Source: Flavobacteriaceae bacterium UBA5544
GTDB taxonomy: Bacteria > Bacteroidota > Bacteroidia > Flavobacteriales > Flavobacteriaceae
NCBI GenBank assembly: GCA_002426755.1
Contig: DINI01000002.1
Location: 118,178 to 182,177 of the forward strand
Direction: 5' to 3'
Length of the DNA: 64,000 nucleotides
Shown here: one piece after another, positions 15,200 through 23,457 of the stretch
How the letters are laid out: each line of letters opens with the position of its first letter
Position numbering within the stretch: the stretch's first letter is position 1
Program-made: the position numbers and the translations under genes
The notes under the pieces: model-generated
What the model was told of the DNA's origin: nothing
The model's input: only the letters and a program-made list of their open reading frames with translations
Databases searched by the model: none

Positions 15200-15704
15200 A
15201 ATATTGACGATAACAGAACAAAATATAGATAATCACCTAATTCCTATTTTGGCACAGGTTTCCGACCCAGAAATCCCAGTCCTATCCATTATGGATATGG
15301 GCGTCGTGCGCTCTGCAATTATCGAAAATGATGTTGTGAAAGTCCAAATCACGCCAACCTACAGCGGTTGTCCCGCAATGGATGTCATAGGTGATGATAT
15401 CAAAAAAGCACTGCAAGAAGCAGGCTACGAGTCAGAAATAGAATTAATTCTGTCACCAGCTTGGACCACCGATTGGATAACACCAAAAGGAAGAAAGGAT
15501 TTGGAACGTTATGGCATCGCAGCACCTTTGGAAGCTGAAGCTGATAAAGAAGCCCTTTTAGGAGAAAAAAAAATAGTAAAATGCACTAATTGTGGTTCAA
15601 CAAACACACGATTGGTCAGTCAATTTGGTTCCACGGCTTGTAAAGCACAATTTCAGTGCAATGATTGCCAAGAGCCTTTTGATTATTTTAAATGTTTGAA
15701 ATAA
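15195..15704 (+). CDS. paaD: PaaD, maturation factor of the phenylacetyl-CoA epoxidase
   Basis: PaaD is needed for an active oxygenase and is thought to help assemble its metal centre. The 169-residue protein has an N-terminal DUF59/MIP18-like domain (VSDPEIPVLSIMDMGVVRS, then TPTYSGCPAMDVI with its conserved Cys). The C-terminus is a zinc-ribbon-like domain with two Cys pairs (CTNCGSTNT and CNDC) and a further Cys near the end. The start codon lies inside an inverted repeat. The next gene, paaG, follows after an AACCTGC hairpin. Confidence 0.95.
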   Translation: MLILTITEQNIDNHLIPILAQVSDPEIPVLSIMDMGVVRSAIIENDVVKVQITPTYSGCPAMDVIGDDIKKALQEAGYESEIELILSPAWTTDWITPKGRKDLERYGIAAPLEAEADKEALLGEKKIVKCTNCGSTNTRLVSQFGSTACKAQFQCNDCQEPFDYFKCLK

Positions 15705-15713
15705 AGTAAAAAC

Positions 15714-15745
15714 AACCTGCAAGGTTTCCAAAACCTTGTAGGTTT
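15714..15745. repeat. AACCTGCAAGG hairpin repeat, copy 2 (paaD-paaG junction)
   Basis: Identical in the core to copy 1 at 12275: AACCTGCAAGGTTTCC, then AAAACCTTGTAGGTTT. It fills most of the 52-base junction. Confidence 0.85.
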
Positions 15746-15756
15746 AATTCCAAAGC

Positions 15757-16539
15757 ATGAATAAAAGTATATTACTAAAGGTAGAAAACAAAGTAGCGTA
15801 CATCACGCTCAACCGACCAGAAGTCTTCAACAGTTTCAACCGAAACATGGCATTTCTGCTGCAAGATACTTTAGATGCTTGCGGCAAAAATGATGAAGTC
15901 AGGGCTATTGTGCTTACAGGCAACGGAAAAGCATTTTGTGCAGGACAGGATTTAAAGGAAGTCACCGACCCAGACCTAAATCCTGGATTCAAAAAAATTC
16001 TCGACGAGCATTACAACCCAATCATCACCAGAATTCGTTCCATTAAAAAACCAATTATTGGTGCCATAAACGGTGTGGCAGCAGGCGCGGGAGCAAATAT
16101 TGCATTGGCATGTGATGTTGTGGTCGCTCATGAAAATGTGAGTTTCATTCAAGCTTTTAGTTTGATTGGTTTGGTGCCAGATAGTGCCGGAACCTACTTT
16201 TTACCTCGATTGATAGGATTTCAGAAAGCCTTGGCTTTGGCGATGTTGGGAGATAAAATTTCCGCAGAGGAAGCCGAAAAAATGGGAATGATTTACAAAG
16301 TAATACCTTTTGAAAGTTTTGAAGAAGGGGTCAATAAACTGGCTTTAAAACTCGCCAATATGCCGACAAAAGCATTGGGCATGATTAAAGAATTGTACAA
16401 TACATCCATGACTAACAATTTGGAAGCACAATTGGCATTGGAATCGAAATTACAAATTGAAGCCGCACAAAGTGAAGATTATGCGGAAGGCGTCGCAGCT
16501 TTTATTGAAAAAAGAAAACCAAATTTTAAAGGAAAATAA
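15757..16539 (+). CDS. paaG: Ring-epoxide isomerase PaaG (crotonase family)
   Basis: PaaG turns 1,2-epoxyphenylacetyl-CoA into the seven-membered oxepin-CoA and also shifts double bonds later in the pathway. The 260-residue crotonase fold shows the CoA-binding and oxyanion segments FCAGQDLKEV and GAINGVAAGAGANIALACD. Asp142 in GLVPDSAGTYFLPRL matches the catalytic Asp typical of PaaG, and the hydratase Glu pair is absent. It sits between two copies of the AACCTGC hairpin and is followed by paaH. Confidence 0.92.
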   Translation: MNKSILLKVENKVAYITLNRPEVFNSFNRNMAFLLQDTLDACGKNDEVRAIVLTGNGKAFCAGQDLKEVTDPDLNPGFKKILDEHYNPIITRIRSIKKPIIGAINGVAAGAGANIALACDVVVAHENVSFIQAFSLIGLVPDSAGTYFLPRLIGFQKALALAMLGDKISAEEAEKMGMIYKVIPFESFEEGVNKLALKLANMPTKALGMIKELYNTSMTNNLEAQLALESKLQIEAAQSEDYAEGVAAFIEKRKPNFKGK

Positions 16540-16550
16540 TAGGCGATACT

Positions 16551-16582
16551 AACCTGCAAGGTTTTCAAAACCTGGCAGGTTT
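16551..16582. repeat. AACCTGCAAGG hairpin repeat, copy 3 (paaG-paaH junction)
   Basis: AACCTGCAAGGTTTTC and AAAACCTGGCAGGTTT. The change of TTGTAGG to TGGCAGG keeps the stem paired, which speaks for selection on structure. Confidence 0.85.
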
Positions 16583-16601
16583 AATAAGATAAAATCAGTA
16601 T

Positions 16602-17774
16602 ATGAACGTAGGAATTATAGGAAGTGGTACCATGGGATCTGGAATTGCACAAGTGGCGGCAACAGCAGGATGTGCGGTTAAATTATTCGATTTAAATCAA
16701 TCTGCATTAAATAAAGCAAAGACATCTTTAGAAAAAATACTTTCAAGATTAGTTGAGAAAGGAAAAATTGATGACACCGAAAAATCAAGAATCCAAAACA
16801 ATATTTCCTATGTTGACAATCTTAAAGATTTATCAGATTCAAATCTAACCATCGAAGCCATTGTCGAAAATCTTGACATCAAGAAAAAAGTCTTTTCAGA
16901 ATTGGAAAGCTTCGTTGCGGAAGATTGTATCATCGCTTCAAACACCTCTAGTTTATCCATCGCTTCCATCGCATCTGCTCTTAAAAAACCAAAACGTTGC
17001 ATCGGCATCCATTTTTTCAATCCAGCACCTTTGATGCAATTGGTTGAGGTGATTCCAGCGATTCAAACCTCAAAGGAAGTTTTGGAAAAATCAGTAAAAA
17101 CCATATCCGATTGGAAAAAAATAGTGGCAGTAGCCAAAGACACACCAGGATTTATAGTCAATCGTGTGGCGAGACCGTTTTATGGAGAATCCTTACGCAT
17201 CTATGAAGAAGGCATTGCAGATTTTGCAACCATTGACGAAAGTCTAAAATCATTAGGCGGCTTCCGAATGGGGCCCTTCGAATTAATGGATTTTATTGGA
17301 AACGATGTCAATTACACAGTAACCGAAACCGTTTTTACAGCCTTCTATTTCGACCCAAGATACAAACCTGCTTTCACCCAAAAACGATTTGCAGAAGCAG
17401 GTTATCTCGGTAGAAAATCCGGCAAAGGGTATTACGATTATGATGAAAATGGCTCTATTGTCATTTCGACCGATAGGGAGAAATCTCATGACAGTGAGTT
17501 AGCCCAAAAAATATTCAACCGAATATTAGTCATGCTCATCAACGAAGCAGCTGACGCCTTGTTTTGGAACATCGCCTCCGCCAAAGACATCGACAACGCC
17601 ATGACCAAAGGCGTCAATTATCCAAAAGGTTTATTGGCTTGGGCAGACGAAAAAGGAATTGATTGGTGCGTTTCAAAAATTGACGAATTGTATGATGAAT
17701 ATCACGAAGACCGTTACCGTTGCAGTCCATTATTGCGAAAAATGAAAAATCAAGGATTGAGGTTTGAGGTATGA
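16602..17774 (+). CDS. paaH: 3-hydroxyadipyl-CoA dehydrogenase PaaH
   Basis: An NAD-dependent 3-hydroxyacyl-CoA dehydrogenase for the beta-oxidation-like end of the pathway. The 390-residue protein has a Rossmann motif at the N-terminus (GIIGSGTMGSGIAQVAA). The catalytic His lies in IGIHFFNPAPLMQLVEVIP, with Glu following in LVEVIP. The C-terminal helical dimerisation region carries GFIVNRVARPF. It is shorter than the about 475-residue E. coli PaaH and has one C-terminal domain plus a partial second. Its stop overlaps the start of the next gene as ATGA, and the last codons form one arm of an inverted repeat. Confidence 0.93.
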   Translation: MNVGIIGSGTMGSGIAQVAATAGCAVKLFDLNQSALNKAKTSLEKILSRLVEKGKIDDTEKSRIQNNISYVDNLKDLSDSNLTIEAIVENLDIKKKVFSELESFVAEDCIIASNTSSLSIASIASALKKPKRCIGIHFFNPAPLMQLVEVIPAIQTSKEVLEKSVKTISDWKKIVAVAKDTPGFIVNRVARPFYGESLRIYEEGIADFATIDESLKSLGGFRMGPFELMDFIGNDVNYTVTETVFTAFYFDPRYKPAFTQKRFAEAGYLGRKSGKGYYDYDENGSIVISTDREKSHDSELAQKIFNRILVMLINEAADALFWNIASAKDIDNAMTKGVNYPKGLLAWADEKGIDWCVSKIDELYDEYHEDRYRCSPLLRKMKNQGLRFEV

Positions 17775-18195
17775 GAAAATCGAGATATCATTTTAAGTTT
17801 GAGGATTTGACCATTTATACTGTTGCCATGGAATTTGGAGAAGTCATCAATAAACAAACAAAGAAATTTCCGAAAGAGGAAAGATTCGAGTTAACCTCAC
17901 AGTTTAAAAGGGCTGCAGATTCAATCGCATTAAACATTGCCGAAGGTTCGGGAGGTTCGGATAAACAATTTCATAATTATCTTGGAAATGCTTGGCACAG
18001 TGCTCATGAATGTGTTTCATGTAGTTCAAAGGCTCTGTTAAGAGATTATATTACTTCTGAAGAAGATGAAGAAAATAGAAGATTAATCACTGAATTATCA
18101 AAAATGATAACGACATTAAGAGCGATAATTCTAAAGCGCATAAACAATTAATTTGGTATCACGCATGAAACCTATCGCCTCACACCTCATACCTA
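17754..18195 (+). mobile_element. Intervening-sequence-like cassette 2: four-helix-bundle gene with arms reaching into paaH and paaI
   Basis: GAGGTTTGAGGTATGAG (17759-17775) pairs with CTCACACCTCATACCTA (18179-18195) with three mismatches over 17 bases. The left arm encodes the last residues of PaaH and the start of the inner gene. The right arm encodes N-terminal residues of PaaI. The units are degenerate GGTATGA/GAGGT, unrelated to the arms of cassettes 1 and 3. Confidence 0.45.
17771..18151 (+). CDS. Four-helix-bundle protein (23S rRNA intervening-sequence protein family), type B copy 1
   Basis: A 126-residue helical protein with the family signature FKRAADSIALNIAEGSGGSDKQFHN (about residues 45-70). 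It is clearly related to the 124-residue copy at 24680 along its whole length and more distantly to the copy at 13954. It overlaps the paaH stop by 4 bases, so it would be translated by coupling with a catabolic gene. No enzymatic motif is present. Confidence 0.8.
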   Translation: MRKSRYHFKFEDLTIYTVAMEFGEVINKQTKKFPKEERFELTSQFKRAADSIALNIAEGSGGSDKQFHNYLGNAWHSAHECVSCSSKALLRDYITSEEDEENRRLITELSKMITTLRAIILKRINN

Positions 18196-18584
18196 AAAAG
18201 ATGTTAAGTCAAGACGCCTACAGCACCTGGCTTGGTATCGAAATTCTCGAATGTGAAATCGGACGTTGCAAAGTTGGTATGACCATTCGTAAAGAAATGC
18301 TCAACAGCATGGACAAAGCCCATGGCGGCATCAGTTATTCATTGGCAGACACCGCTTTTGGATTTGCAGCGAATACCCACGGAAGATACGCAGTATCCAT
18401 CGAGACGAGCATTAATCATATTGAAGCATTAAACGAAGGTGATTATTTGATTGCAGAATCAGTTATTGAAAAGGTAAATAATAAATTAGGATTTAATATC
18501 ATTGAAGTAAAGCGTGGTGAAGAATTGGTAGCCCTTTTCAAAGGGGTTGTCTATAGAACTAGTAAACAATGGGAAGAAAACTAA
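18165..18584 (+). CDS. paaI: Hydroxyphenylacetyl-CoA thioesterase PaaI
   Basis: A hot-dog-fold thioesterase that hydrolyses dead-end CoA thioesters and frees CoA in the phenylacetate pathway. The core contains MDKAHGGISYSLADTAFGFAAN, with the HGG turn and catalytic Asp, and SIETSINHIEALNEGD. I start at ATG 18165 (139 residues); ATG at 18201, just before the conserved LSQDAYSTWLGIE, may be the ancestral start, since residues encoded before it come from the cassette arm. A TTG at 18153 is also in frame. It is followed by a metallopeptidase gene after 61 bases. Confidence 0.92.
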   Translation: MKPIASHLIPKKMLSQDAYSTWLGIEILECEIGRCKVGMTIRKEMLNSMDKAHGGISYSLADTAFGFAANTHGRYAVSIETSINHIEALNEGDYLIAESVIEKVNNKLGFNIIEVKRGEELVALFKGVVYRTSKQWEEN

Positions 18585-18645
18585 CGACTTTATTTAGTAA
18601 ATTTATGATAAATCAAAATCAATAAAAAACTAAAACAACAACATT

Positions 18646-19509
18646 ATGAAATGGCAAGGTAGAAGACAAAGCGGTAATTTAGAAGACCGCAGAGGAATGA
18701 GTACAAAAGGCAAATTGGCTGCAGGTGGTGGCGTTATTGCTGTAGTGGTTGTGCTATTGCAACTTTTTGGAGGCGAAACAGGTCAACAATTGGCACCAAT
18801 TCTTGAGCAGGTCAATCAATCCCAGTCCGTATCACAGCCTACAGAACAAAGAGAACTGACTCCTCAAGAAAAAGAGTTAGGACAATTTATGGCTACAGTT
18901 TTGGGTGATACCGAAGATGTCTGGAGCCAAATTTTTAGAGAGAATAACCTTGGAAATTATGAAAAGCCAACGATGGTGTTATTTACGGATGCCGTGAGTA
19001 CGGGATGTGGAAATGCAAGTGCTGCTTCTGGACCATTTTACTGTCCGGCCGACCACAAATTATATATGGATTTGAGTTTTTTCGATGAGTTAAAAACCCG
19101 ATTTGGTGCTAAGGGAGGTGATTTTGCAATGGCTTACGTTACGGCCCATGAAATCGGACATCACATCCAAACCTTGTTGGGAACCTCTCAAAAAGTAAGG
19201 CAATTACAACAACAAACCAACCAAACAAGAGCGAATGAATTATCGGTCGCCCAAGAACTGCAAGCCGATTTTTATGCAGGTGTTTGGGCACATCATAACA
19301 AGGATTATTTGGAAGAAGGTGACATAGATGAAGCTTTAAGTGCGGCAAATGCCGTAGGTGACGATGCCATTCAAAGAAGAACCCAAGGCAGTGTAAGACC
19401 TGATAGTTTTACTCATGGAACTTCGGAACAACGCAAATATTGGTTTATGAAAGGGTATAAAACAGGCGATATCAGACAAGGCGATACATTTTCGGCACTA
19501 ATAAATTAA
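18646..19509 (+). CDS. Membrane-anchored neutral zinc metallopeptidase (YpfJ family)
   Basis: A 287-residue protein with one transmembrane helix at about residues 24-42 (LAAGGGVIAVVVVLLQLFG) after a basic start MKWQGRRQSGNLEDRRG. The C-terminal peptidase domain carries HEIGHH near residue 167 (zinc ligands and catalytic Glu) and a third-ligand candidate Glu in AQELQADFYAG. It belongs to the putative neutral zinc metallopeptidase family of unknown substrate. It lies in the middle of the paa operon with no known link to the pathway and may have been captured there. Confidence 0.85.
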   Translation: MKWQGRRQSGNLEDRRGMSTKGKLAAGGGVIAVVVVLLQLFGGETGQQLAPILEQVNQSQSVSQPTEQRELTPQEKELGQFMATVLGDTEDVWSQIFRENNLGNYEKPTMVLFTDAVSTGCGNASAASGPFYCPADHKLYMDLSFFDELKTRFGAKGGDFAMAYVTAHEIGHHIQTLLGTSQKVRQLQQQTNQTRANELSVAQELQADFYAGVWAHHNKDYLEEGDIDEALSAANAVGDDAIQRRTQGSVRPDSFTHGTSEQRKYWFMKGYKTGDIRQGDTFSALIN

Positions 19510-19512
19510 AAA

Positions 19513-19562
19513 TTAACTTGAATTGAAGGGCGATTTTCAACTTCAATTTCAACTTCAAATTC
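19513..19562. repeat. TTGAAN-type hairpin before paaJ
   Basis: TTAACTTGAATTGAA (left) and the TTCAACTTCAATTTCAAC arm (19535-19562) form an imperfect stem of the same degenerate six-base units as at 13493 and 13909. It fills the 57-base junction. Confidence 0.6.
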
Positions 19563-19566
19563 ATAA

Positions 19567-20784
19567 ATGGAAGCATATATCATAGACGGAATCAGAACAC
19601 CAATAGGAAGCTATCAAGGCACATTATCAGCAGTCAGAACAGATGACTTGGCAGCATTGGTCATTGAAGAAATTGTCAAACGAAATCCAAACATCCCAAA
19701 AGAAGCCTATGACGACGTCATTTTAGGCTGTGCCAATCAAGCAGGAGAAGACAATCGAAATGTGGCGAGAATGGCTTCGCTTTTAGCGGGATTGCCATTT
19801 TCCGTCCCAGGAGAAACAGTCAACCGATTATGCAGTTCAGGACTATCGGCCATCATTCACGCCAATCGAGCGATAAAGGCGGGCGATGGCGATGTATTCA
19901 TCGCTGGAGGTGTTGAAAATATGACCCGCGGACCATACGTCGTTGCAAAACCATCAAGCGCATTCGGAACCGATGCAAAAATGTACGATTCCAGTTTTGG
20001 ATGGCGATTCATCAATCCGAAAATGCAAAAAATGTACGGAACGGATGGTATGGGAAATACGGCTGAAAATCTCGTTGAGAAATACAACATTTCACGTGAA
20101 GACCAAGACCAATTCGCCTATTGGAGCCAAATGAAAGCATCCAAAGCCCAAGAAAACGGACGGTTGGCAAAAGAAATTGTAACGGTCGAAATCCCACAAC
20201 GAAAAAAAGACCCAATCAAATTTTCAAAAGATGAATTCGTAAAACCAAACACAACGCTGGAAGTTTTAGGAAAATTAAGAGGCGCATTCAAAGCCGAAGG
20301 TGGCAGCGTCACAGCAGGGAATTCATCAGGATTGAATGACGGGGCAGCAGCTACCATTATCGCATCGGAAGAAGCCGTAAAAAAGTACAATCTTAAACCT
20401 TTGGCACGAATCGTAAGTTCGGCCGTGGTAGGTGTTGAGCCAAGAATCATGGGCATCGGTCCTGTGGAGGCATCCAACAAAGCCCTGGAAAAAGCAGGAT
20501 TGACCATGGACGACATGGATATCATCGAACTCAACGAAGCGTTCGCAGCACAAACATTAGCATGCACTAGAGCTTGGGGATTGGCAGATGACGACCCAAG
20601 ATTAAACCCCAACGGAGGTTCCATCGCCATTGGTCATCCACTCGGCGTTACGGGAACTAGAATTGCCTATTCGGCAGCCTTGGAGTTACAGGAAACAGGA
20701 AAAAGATATGCCTTGATTACCATGTGTATTGGCGTTGGTCAAGGGTATGCGGCGATTATTGAAAATGTCAATTATAATTCATAG
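19567..20784 (+). CDS. paaJ: 3-oxoadipyl-CoA thiolase PaaJ (PcaF-like)
   Basis: The thiolase that splits 3-oxoadipyl-CoA into acetyl-CoA and succinyl-CoA and also acts on the 3-oxo-5,6-dehydrosuberyl-CoA intermediate. The 405-residue length is standard. The acylated Cys lies in VNRLCSSGLSAI (about residue 91). The catalytic His is in GGSIAIGHPLGVTGTR, and the second Cys is in ITMCIGVGQGYAAI. N-terminal IIDGIRTPIGSYQG is typical. A GGGCGTT repeat follows its stop. Confidence 0.94.
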   Translation: MEAYIIDGIRTPIGSYQGTLSAVRTDDLAALVIEEIVKRNPNIPKEAYDDVILGCANQAGEDNRNVARMASLLAGLPFSVPGETVNRLCSSGLSAIIHANRAIKAGDGDVFIAGGVENMTRGPYVVAKPSSAFGTDAKMYDSSFGWRFINPKMQKMYGTDGMGNTAENLVEKYNISREDQDQFAYWSQMKASKAQENGRLAKEIVTVEIPQRKKDPIKFSKDEFVKPNTTLEVLGKLRGAFKAEGGSVTAGNSSGLNDGAAATIIASEEAVKKYNLKPLARIVSSAVVGVEPRIMGIGPVEASNKALEKAGLTMDDMDIIELNEAFAAQTLACTRAWGLADDDPRLNPNGGSIAIGHPLGVTGTRIAYSAALELQETGKRYALITMCIGVGQGYAAIIENVNYNS

Positions 20785-20786
20785 TT

Positions 20787-20862
20787 GGGCGTTACCGCAA
20801 GGGTCGGGCTTTCGGCAGTCGCTCTCTTCGAGGAGCTCCAACAAAGCCTCAATCCCTAACGC
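20787..20862 (+). repeat. GGGCGTTACC...CTAACGC dispersed repeat, copy 2 (paaJ-paaZ junction)
   Basis: 76 bases, beginning 2 bases after the paaJ stop and closely similar to the copies at 12367 and 25733, including the inner CTCTCTTCGAGGAG hairpin. Confidence 0.88.
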
Positions 20863-20928
20863 AGATTGAGAATAAAAACAAAGTATAGTAGATTGAAACT
20901 TCAAGACTTCAATCTAAAACAACCTAGA

Positions 20929-23454
20929 ATGAACAAAATACAACATTACGTACAAGGAAACTGGACCACAGGAACCGAAGAAGGCATAACTGTTTTGGAT
21001 GCCATCACAGGCGAAGCCTTTTCAAGCATCGCCATCGAAGGACTTGATATCCCAGAAATCCTCAACTATGGAAGAACCAAAGGCGGAGAAGTTCTTCGCA
21101 AAATGACTTTTCAGGAACGTGGCAACATGCTCAAAAGTTTGGCACTGTATCTCACCAAAAGAAAGGAAGCATTTTACGAAATCAGTTATAGAACAGGCGC
21201 CACTCGAGTGGACAGTTGGATTGATATAGAAGGCGGATTCGGAAACCTCTTCGCCAATGCATCCTTAAGAAAATTATTCCCCAACCAACCCTATCACGTT
21301 GAAGGCGACCCTATCGATTTGTCCCGTGGTGGACGCTTTATGGCGCATCACATCATGGTGCCGAAAAAAGGGGTTGCAGTACACATCAATGCCTTTAACT
21401 TCCCTGTTTGGGGTATGTTGGAAAAATGCGCTGTCAATTGGATGGCTGGCGTTCCAGCCGTCGTTTTACCTGCACCATCATCATCTTATTTAGCAGAAGC
21501 TGTTGCAAGAGAAATCATCGCATCCGGAATTTTACCAGAAGGCGCACTTCAAATCATTAATGGAACCGTCAAAAATATATTAGATACCGTAGAATCTCAA
21601 GACGTCGTCACCTTTACAGGTTCTGCAAAAACAGGTCGACTCTTAAAAGCACATCCAAGATTGATACTAGAATCTGTGCCTTTCACCATGGAAGCTGATT
21701 CTTTAAACGCTGCTGTATTAGGAGAAGATGCAGTCCCTGGTACACAAGAATTTGATTTGTTCATCAAAGAAGTCAGAAACGAAATGACCGTCAAATGTGG
21801 CCAAAAATGTACAGCCATCCGACGCATCATCGTTCCAGAAAATTTGGTCGAAGATGTTCAAATCGCTCTTGGAAAAGCGTTGGATAAAGTCACCATTGGC
21901 GACCCGCGATTGAAAGAAGTCCGAATGGGTTCGTTGGTCAGCCACCAACAAGTGCAAGCCGTCAGAGATTCAGTCAACGATTTAGCAAAAGAAGCCCAAA
22001 TTGTCTATGGCAATCTCGATAAAATCGAGACGATTGGTGCAGATGCAAAAAAAGGAGCATTTATAAGTCCAATCTTATTAAGAGCAGACCATCCGTTCCA
22101 AAATACAATAGTTCACGAACGCGAAGCATTCGGTCCAGTAAGTACCATCATGCCGTATAAAAACATGGATGAAGCCATCACTTTGGCGCAAATGGGTAAA
22201 GGCTCATTGGTATCATCAATTGCTACAAACGATGATAAAATTGCCAAAGAATATGTCGTCAATGCAGCATCTCATCACGGACGAATTTTAGTCCTAAATC
22301 GTGAAAGTGCCAAACAAAGTACAGGTCACGGTTCACCATTGCCATACTTGGTGCATGGAGGTCCTGGACGTGCAGGAGGCGGCGAAGAAATGGGAGGTAT
22401 GCGCGGTATCAAGCATTATTTGCAACGCACAGCCATTCAAGGGTCGCCAACCACATTGACTGAAATCACAGGCATCTATCAAGCCAACGCAAAATATACC
22501 GAAGCCGAACAGCATCCTTTCAAATACCATTGGCAAGACATCCAACCAGGCATGTCGCTTAAAACCCACAACCGTACGTTGACCGATACCGACATCATCA
22601 ATTTCGCAAATTTGACTTGGGACCATTTTTATGCCCATACCGATATTACCTCGTTGGATGGTAGCATTTTTGAAAAACGAACAGCTCATGGCTATTTCAT
22701 CATTTCAGCCGCAGCAGGATTGTTCGTGTATCCAAATAAAGGTCCAGTAGCTGCCAACTACGGATTGGAAGATTGCCGTTTCTTACGTCCATTATATCAT
22801 AACGATACCATTTATGTACGTCTGACCTGCAAGCAAAAAGTAGACAGGGATGTCGCTTCCGCAGAACACCCAAGCGGAATCGTCAAATGGTTTGTTGAGG
22901 TTTTTGATGCCAATATTGATTCAAAAGACAATCCAGATGAAAATCCATTGGTGGCCGTCGCAACAATCTTAACAATGGTTCAAAAGAAACAAGAAACTTT
23001 TGTTGAAATGACGGATGAAAAAATAGAGGAATGTCTTTCTAAATTGAAAGCAGACACCAAACCAAAATGGGGCATCATGACACCACAACACATGCTGGAA
23101 CATTTGGAATACACCTATCGCATTGCTTCAGGCGAAATTCAGGATTTTGAAATCGCAACACCAGAAAAGATTTTGGAAAAAGTGCATCATTCCTTATACA
23201 ATTATGATGCGTTTCCAAAAAACACGAATTTTCCTTTATTGGAGAAAAACACATTGGACAAATTAAAATATCCAGATTTAGCAACAGCCAAGGAAAAATT
23301 TCTGGAAGTGAGAGAAGCTTATAAAACTTTTTTCAAAGAAAATCCTGATGCAAAATTGAAAAATTTAGTCTTTGGAGAACTCAATAGATACGAATCATAT
23401 TTATTGGAACGAAAACATTTAAATCATCACTTTGAGCAATTCGGATTATTGTAG
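20929..23454 (+). CDS. paaZ: PaaZ: oxepin-CoA hydrolase / semialdehyde dehydrogenase with an extra C-terminal DUF1569-like domain
   Basis: PaaZ opens the oxepin-CoA ring with its C-terminal hydratase domain and oxidises the resulting aldehyde with its N-terminal dehydrogenase domain. I start at ATG 20929 (MNKIQHYVQGNW), giving 841 residues; a TTG at 20866 lies in the preceding repeat spacer. Residues 1-520 are the aldehyde dehydrogenase (FTGSAKTGRL, KCGQKCTAIRRI with the catalytic Cys). About 540-685 is a MaoC hot-dog domain (ADFANL-like IINFANLTWDHFYAHTD). About 690-841 is a further domain with WGIMTPQHMLEHLEYTYR and NRYESYLLERKHLNHHFEQF, resembling the DinB-like DUF1569 family. E. coli PaaZ, about 680 residues, lacks this part. 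Confidence 0.94.
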   Translation: MNKIQHYVQGNWTTGTEEGITVLDAITGEAFSSIAIEGLDIPEILNYGRTKGGEVLRKMTFQERGNMLKSLALYLTKRKEAFYEISYRTGATRVDSWIDIEGGFGNLFANASLRKLFPNQPYHVEGDPIDLSRGGRFMAHHIMVPKKGVAVHINAFNFPVWGMLEKCAVNWMAGVPAVVLPAPSSSYLAEAVAREIIASGILPEGALQIINGTVKNILDTVESQDVVTFTGSAKTGRLLKAHPRLILESVPFTMEADSLNAAVLGEDAVPGTQEFDLFIKEVRNEMTVKCGQKCTAIRRIIVPENLVEDVQIALGKALDKVTIGDPRLKEVRMGSLVSHQQVQAVRDSVNDLAKEAQIVYGNLDKIETIGADAKKGAFISPILLRADHPFQNTIVHEREAFGPVSTIMPYKNMDEAITLAQMGKGSLVSSIATNDDKIAKEYVVNAASHHGRILVLNRESAKQSTGHGSPLPYLVHGGPGRAGGGEEMGGMRGIKHYLQRTAIQGSPTTLTEITGIYQANAKYTEAEQHPFKYHWQDIQPGMSLKTHNRTLTDTDIINFANLTWDHFYAHTDITSLDGSIFEKRTAHGYFIISAAAGLFVYPNKGPVAANYGLEDCRFLRPLYHNDTIYVRLTCKQKVDRDVASAEHPSGIVKWFVEVFDANIDSKDNPDENPLVAVATILTMVQKKQETFVEMTDEKIEECLSKLKADTKPKWGIMTPQHMLEHLEYTYRIASGEIQDFEIATPEKILEKVHHSLYNYDAFPKNTNFPLLEKNTLDKLKYPDLATAKEKFLEVREAYKTFFKENPDAKLKNLVFGELNRYESYLLERKHLNHHFEQFGLL

Positions 23455-23457
23455 AGA

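Noticed and set aside
20118..20630. 170-residue minus-strand frame inside paaJ
   Set aside because: The plus strand has every thiolase active-site motif; the antisense frame reflects codon bias only.
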